A DNA stretch of 64,000 bases from Enoplolaimus lenunculus. Taxonomy: Eukaryota; Nematoda; Enoplea; Enoplida; Thoracostomopsidae. The notes beneath the pieces were generated by a model that made no database searches, was not told where the DNA came from, and was given only the letters and a program-made list of their open reading frames with translations. The DNA lies in contig JASANG010000258.1 in the NCBI GenBank assembly GCA_030248215.1, forward strand, positions 67,001 through 131,000. Direction: 5' to 3'. This document shows positions 61,663-64,000 of the stretch, one piece after another. The position numbers and the translations under genes are program-made. The number at the start of each line of letters is the position of its first letter. Positions within the stretch are counted from its first letter, which is position 1.

Positions 61663-62002
61663 TAAGCATATTCCTAAGCTTAAGCCTAAGCCTAAGCGTA
61701 TTGATGAGCCTATTTCTAAGCATAAGCATAAGCATAAGCCTAAGCCTAAGCCTAAGTGCAAGGACGAGCCTAAGCCTAAGCATAAGCGTAAGCCTAAGCC
61801 TAAACGTAATGATGAGCCTGTTCCTAAGCCTAATCCTAAGCCTAAGCCTAAGCCTAAGCCTAAGCCTAAAGCGCAAGGATGAGCCTATTTCTAAAAACTT
61901 AAGCCTAAGTCTAAGCCTGAGCAAAAAATGTAATCTAGAATCTAAACCTACTCTTTTATGGACCCACCACAAACCTGGACGCACCTTAAAGTAACATGGG
62001 CC
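61663..62002 (+). mobile_element. GGCC-2 MITE with expanded (GCCTAA)n core, left end lost
   Basis: The core at 61663-61925 mixes GCCTAA, GCATAA and linkers like GCGTAATGATGAGCCTGTTC. The right end is caccttaaagtaacatgggcc. The linker is of GGCC-1 type although the right end is GGCC-2, suggesting exchange between the families. Confidence 0.75.
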
Positions 62003-62418
62003 GTACATCCCTATCGTCAAAAATGTACTAGCTCAGCTATTTTGAAAAAATTTATTTTGTTTGTCTAAACAAGCTAAGTATTCATGTGAAAACTCCGTTT
62101 TGAACTCAAACAAATTGTCTTAAGCTTAATTAAATTAACAATTAATTTTACCGAAAACTTTGGTGCAAATTTCGAACGTTTAACTTGAAAATACCGGTTC
62201 AAGCTAATTTTGGTTACAGTTGTGTGCTTCTTAGGGTGGCACTATGCTAGTCTACGGTACAGAACGTAAAATAAATTTTGGTTAAAAATTGGTATGCTGT
62301 TCCACGCGGCAATAAACGTGCGTTGTGCAATGGTAACGGATGGCGACGGACGTTATCAAAAGTATCTTGTAGTACCAAACTTACCGTATATACAGCCATT
62401 GTAGCGAAAAATTTGCAG

Positions 62419-62491
62419 GGCTGCGTAGCTCAGTGGTTAGAGCAGCGGACCGGTAATCCGTACGTCGTGGGTTCGAGCCCCACATTCTGTA
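62419..62491 (+). tRNA. tRNA-Thr(GGT)-like sequence, probably a pseudogene or SINE head
   Basis: D arm GCTC/GAGC, anticodon arm GCGGA/TCCGT with loop CCGGTAA (anticodon GGT), five-base variable loop, and T arm GTGGG/CCCAC all pair. The A box TAGCTCAGTGG is exact and the B box GGTTCGAGCCC good. However the acceptor stem GGCTGCG does not pair with ATTCTGT, and position 33 is C where U is near universal. A working gene is therefore unlikely. Confidence 0.55.
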
Positions 62492-62884
62492 AAAACACTC
62501 TATTTAAAATACTATAGTTATATTTTACTAAATTTTTTAAGTATAAGTGTACTAAATATTGAGTAAATCTTTGCCTAATAAGTAAAACTACTGCTGTCAT
62601 TTCCTGATTAATTGAGTAAATGTAAACCTAAAAATTTTGTCTGCTTAAAATTAAGTCAAACTTTGCCAAGCACCAACTTAATGTACTTTTAGTTAGTTAT
62701 AGCTTTGCTTTAATTCCAGTTCGGTGTGTGCACCTGGGCTGAAAATTTGAGCTATCATTTTAAAATTATAAATAAAATTACACTTAATTAATATATTGGT
62801 CAGAGTTTCAAATCTATTGGATACTTATCAGCGAGCGGCTACGCCTCCCTTTAACAAGTTTGCTTTTTTGCTACTACGCTAAAA

Positions 62885-63219
62885 CACTGCAGAAAATGGT
62901 GAATCAAATTGAGTCAGTCCGAAATAGGCTCTATATGACTACAAAAACTGATTCAAATTTTACTCCGCGAGACACAAACTCGCGACTCAGCGAGTTGAAT
63001 TTGACTCTCGAGACACAAACTCGCGACTCAGCGAGTCGAATTTGACTCTCGAGACACAAACTCGCAACTCAGCGAGTCGAATTTGACTCTCCACCTGAGT
63101 CAAATTCGACTCTCTGAGTCGCACGCTTACCTCTGGCGGAGTCAAATTTGACTCAGTTTGTGTAGTCATATAGAGCCTATTTCGGACTGACTCAATTTGA
63201 CTCACCATTTTTTGCAGTG
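62885..63219. mobile_element. FB-CACTG MITE with 41-bp internal triplication
   Basis: Ends cactgcagaaaatggtgaat and ctcaccattttttgcagtg. A 41-bp unit beginning GAGACACAAACTCGCGACTC occurs three times in tandem (62970-63092) on the left arm only, making this 335-bp copy about 135 bp longer than its relatives. Confidence 0.88.
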
Positions 63220-63865
63220 TACGCTTTCTCGACAAAAAGTCATTCTTTGAAGTTTTATGCTCTCTCGAAATGAAATCCAAACTTCGACTCAGACCAAGCA
63301 TCAGCTATGCACCACCGACGCTAGCAGCATCGAGTTCTGTCATTGTTTTGACAATTTTGTCAACAAATGTACATTTAAGTATAAGTTTTTAGCGAGCAAA
63401 AACGTTTGCTGGTTTTCGCCAAAACCAACAAACGCGGACTGGGAGTAAAGAACTCTACTGTAAAAGTTTATTTCGTGATTTACCGAAGCCAGATTAGATT
63501 ACCTCTCGCATCAATATTTACTGTGGGTCAACGTATGATAAAACTGATATATGAATGTTGGTTCGGGTAAAATTGTGCCATGCCAATCACGCGCTGGATA
63601 CAGGTTGAGAAATGACGAGTCGTCTAGAAACCTGAAAGCGAACCTTAGTATCAAATTCTGACAAATATTACAGTTATTTTTGAGTTAACCCCCTATGGCT
63701 GCCCGAGTTGTGACATACGGTGGGTAGTATTATTTATAGGGATTGCAAAAATCATAGCCTAAGTGGATCTTGCAACCGTTAGAAAAACTAATACATCTTT
63801 AAAATATATATTTTCAAGTTATGATGCATTTATTGTTTAGTATTGATTTGAGAACGCTGAGTTTA

Positions 63866-64000
63866 GGCCCCTAGCCAGTTCACCGTGATAGGGAAGAACT
63901 AAAAAATTTTCAAGAGGGACTGAAAATTTTCTAAGGGGACAAAAAACTTCCAGGGAGGCTGAGAGCCGCTAGCGTCCTCAAGGCTTTTCGCTGACTTGCA
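63866..64000 (+). mobile_element. GTAGCC MITE, cut by window end
   Basis: Opens ggcccctagccagttcacc; body 'aaaaaattttcaagagggac' and 'ctgaaaattttctaagggg'. 63220-63860 shows nothing assignable. Confidence 0.6.

Noticed and set aside
62278-62517. 79-codon frame containing CVAQWLEQRTGN
   Set aside because: This peptide is the familiar false translation of a tRNA body; the sequence is the tRNA-Thr-like feature.

Overview
ORGANISM AND CONTENT. This is animal nuclear DNA: AT-rich, intron-rich, and crowded with short inverted-repeat (MITE-like) transposons. The one gene I can assign confidently is a calcium/calmodulin-type cyclic nucleotide phosphodiesterase (PDE1 family) on the + strand, read from its first coding exon (6518) to its stop codon (49074). 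It has 14 coding exons, every intron phase agrees, and it encodes 576 residues. The 3' splice sites have short pyrimidine tracts (TTTTAG, TTTCAG), which suits an invertebrate; I cannot name the phylum. LAYOUT. 1-6517: 5' flank, almost all repeat copies. 6518-9822: exons 1-3 (N-terminal region). 9823-36854: a 27-kb intron full of transposons, with a GC-rich, coding-like minus-strand island (15.9-17.2 kb) and a candidate alternative first exon (35791). 36855-47038: exons 4-13 (catalytic domain). 39230-41247: a 51-bp satellite that is a tandem amplification of the exon-6 splice acceptor plus the first 36 bases of exon 6. 49034-49074: last exon. 49075-64000: 3' flank, again mostly MITEs, one tRNA-Thr-like sequence (62419), and an unassigned GC-rich patch at 57.8-58.1 kb. 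REPEAT FAMILIES (labels are mine; ends quoted to 20 bases at most). GGCC-1: ends GGCCMATGTAAAGAWCAGGG, core of (GCCTAA)n. GGCC-2: ends GGCCMATGTTACTTTAAGGG, core also (GCCTAA)n. GGCC-3: ends GGCCMATGTTACYMTAAAGG, core of (GGGACAGTTG)n. These three share GGCC ends and 8-bp target duplications. FB-CACTG: foldback, ends CACTGCAAAAAATGGTGAG, TA target. CTGTAAAT: ends ACTGTAAATYCCAGTGAG. AAGAGTG: ends CAAGAGTSGATAATNRC. TTAAGTA: ends GGGTTTCTGAAACCTTAC. TTCACACG: ends GCCCTATTCACACGTGCAAG. TTGGTGAT: ends CCCATATTCTCA. GTAGCC: ends GGCCCGTAGCCA. GGATCC: ends AGCGGATCCAGAGG. GACCCG: ends TACTGTAGTGACCCGAATAA. TTAACCC: piggyBac-like, TTAACCCTTTC ends, carries a tRNA-like Pol III promoter. TTGACC: ends ATTGACCTGTGCCACC, core of 75-bp repeats. 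hAT-N: ends CAGKGCCGGAGCAG. SINE-M: tRNA-like. THEME. Several unrelated-looking inverted-repeat families here have amplified a tandem repeat inside themselves, and the same kind of tandem growth has hit a splice acceptor in the host PDE1 gene. No CRISPR array, rRNA gene, or intact transposase or reverse transcriptase gene was recognised.
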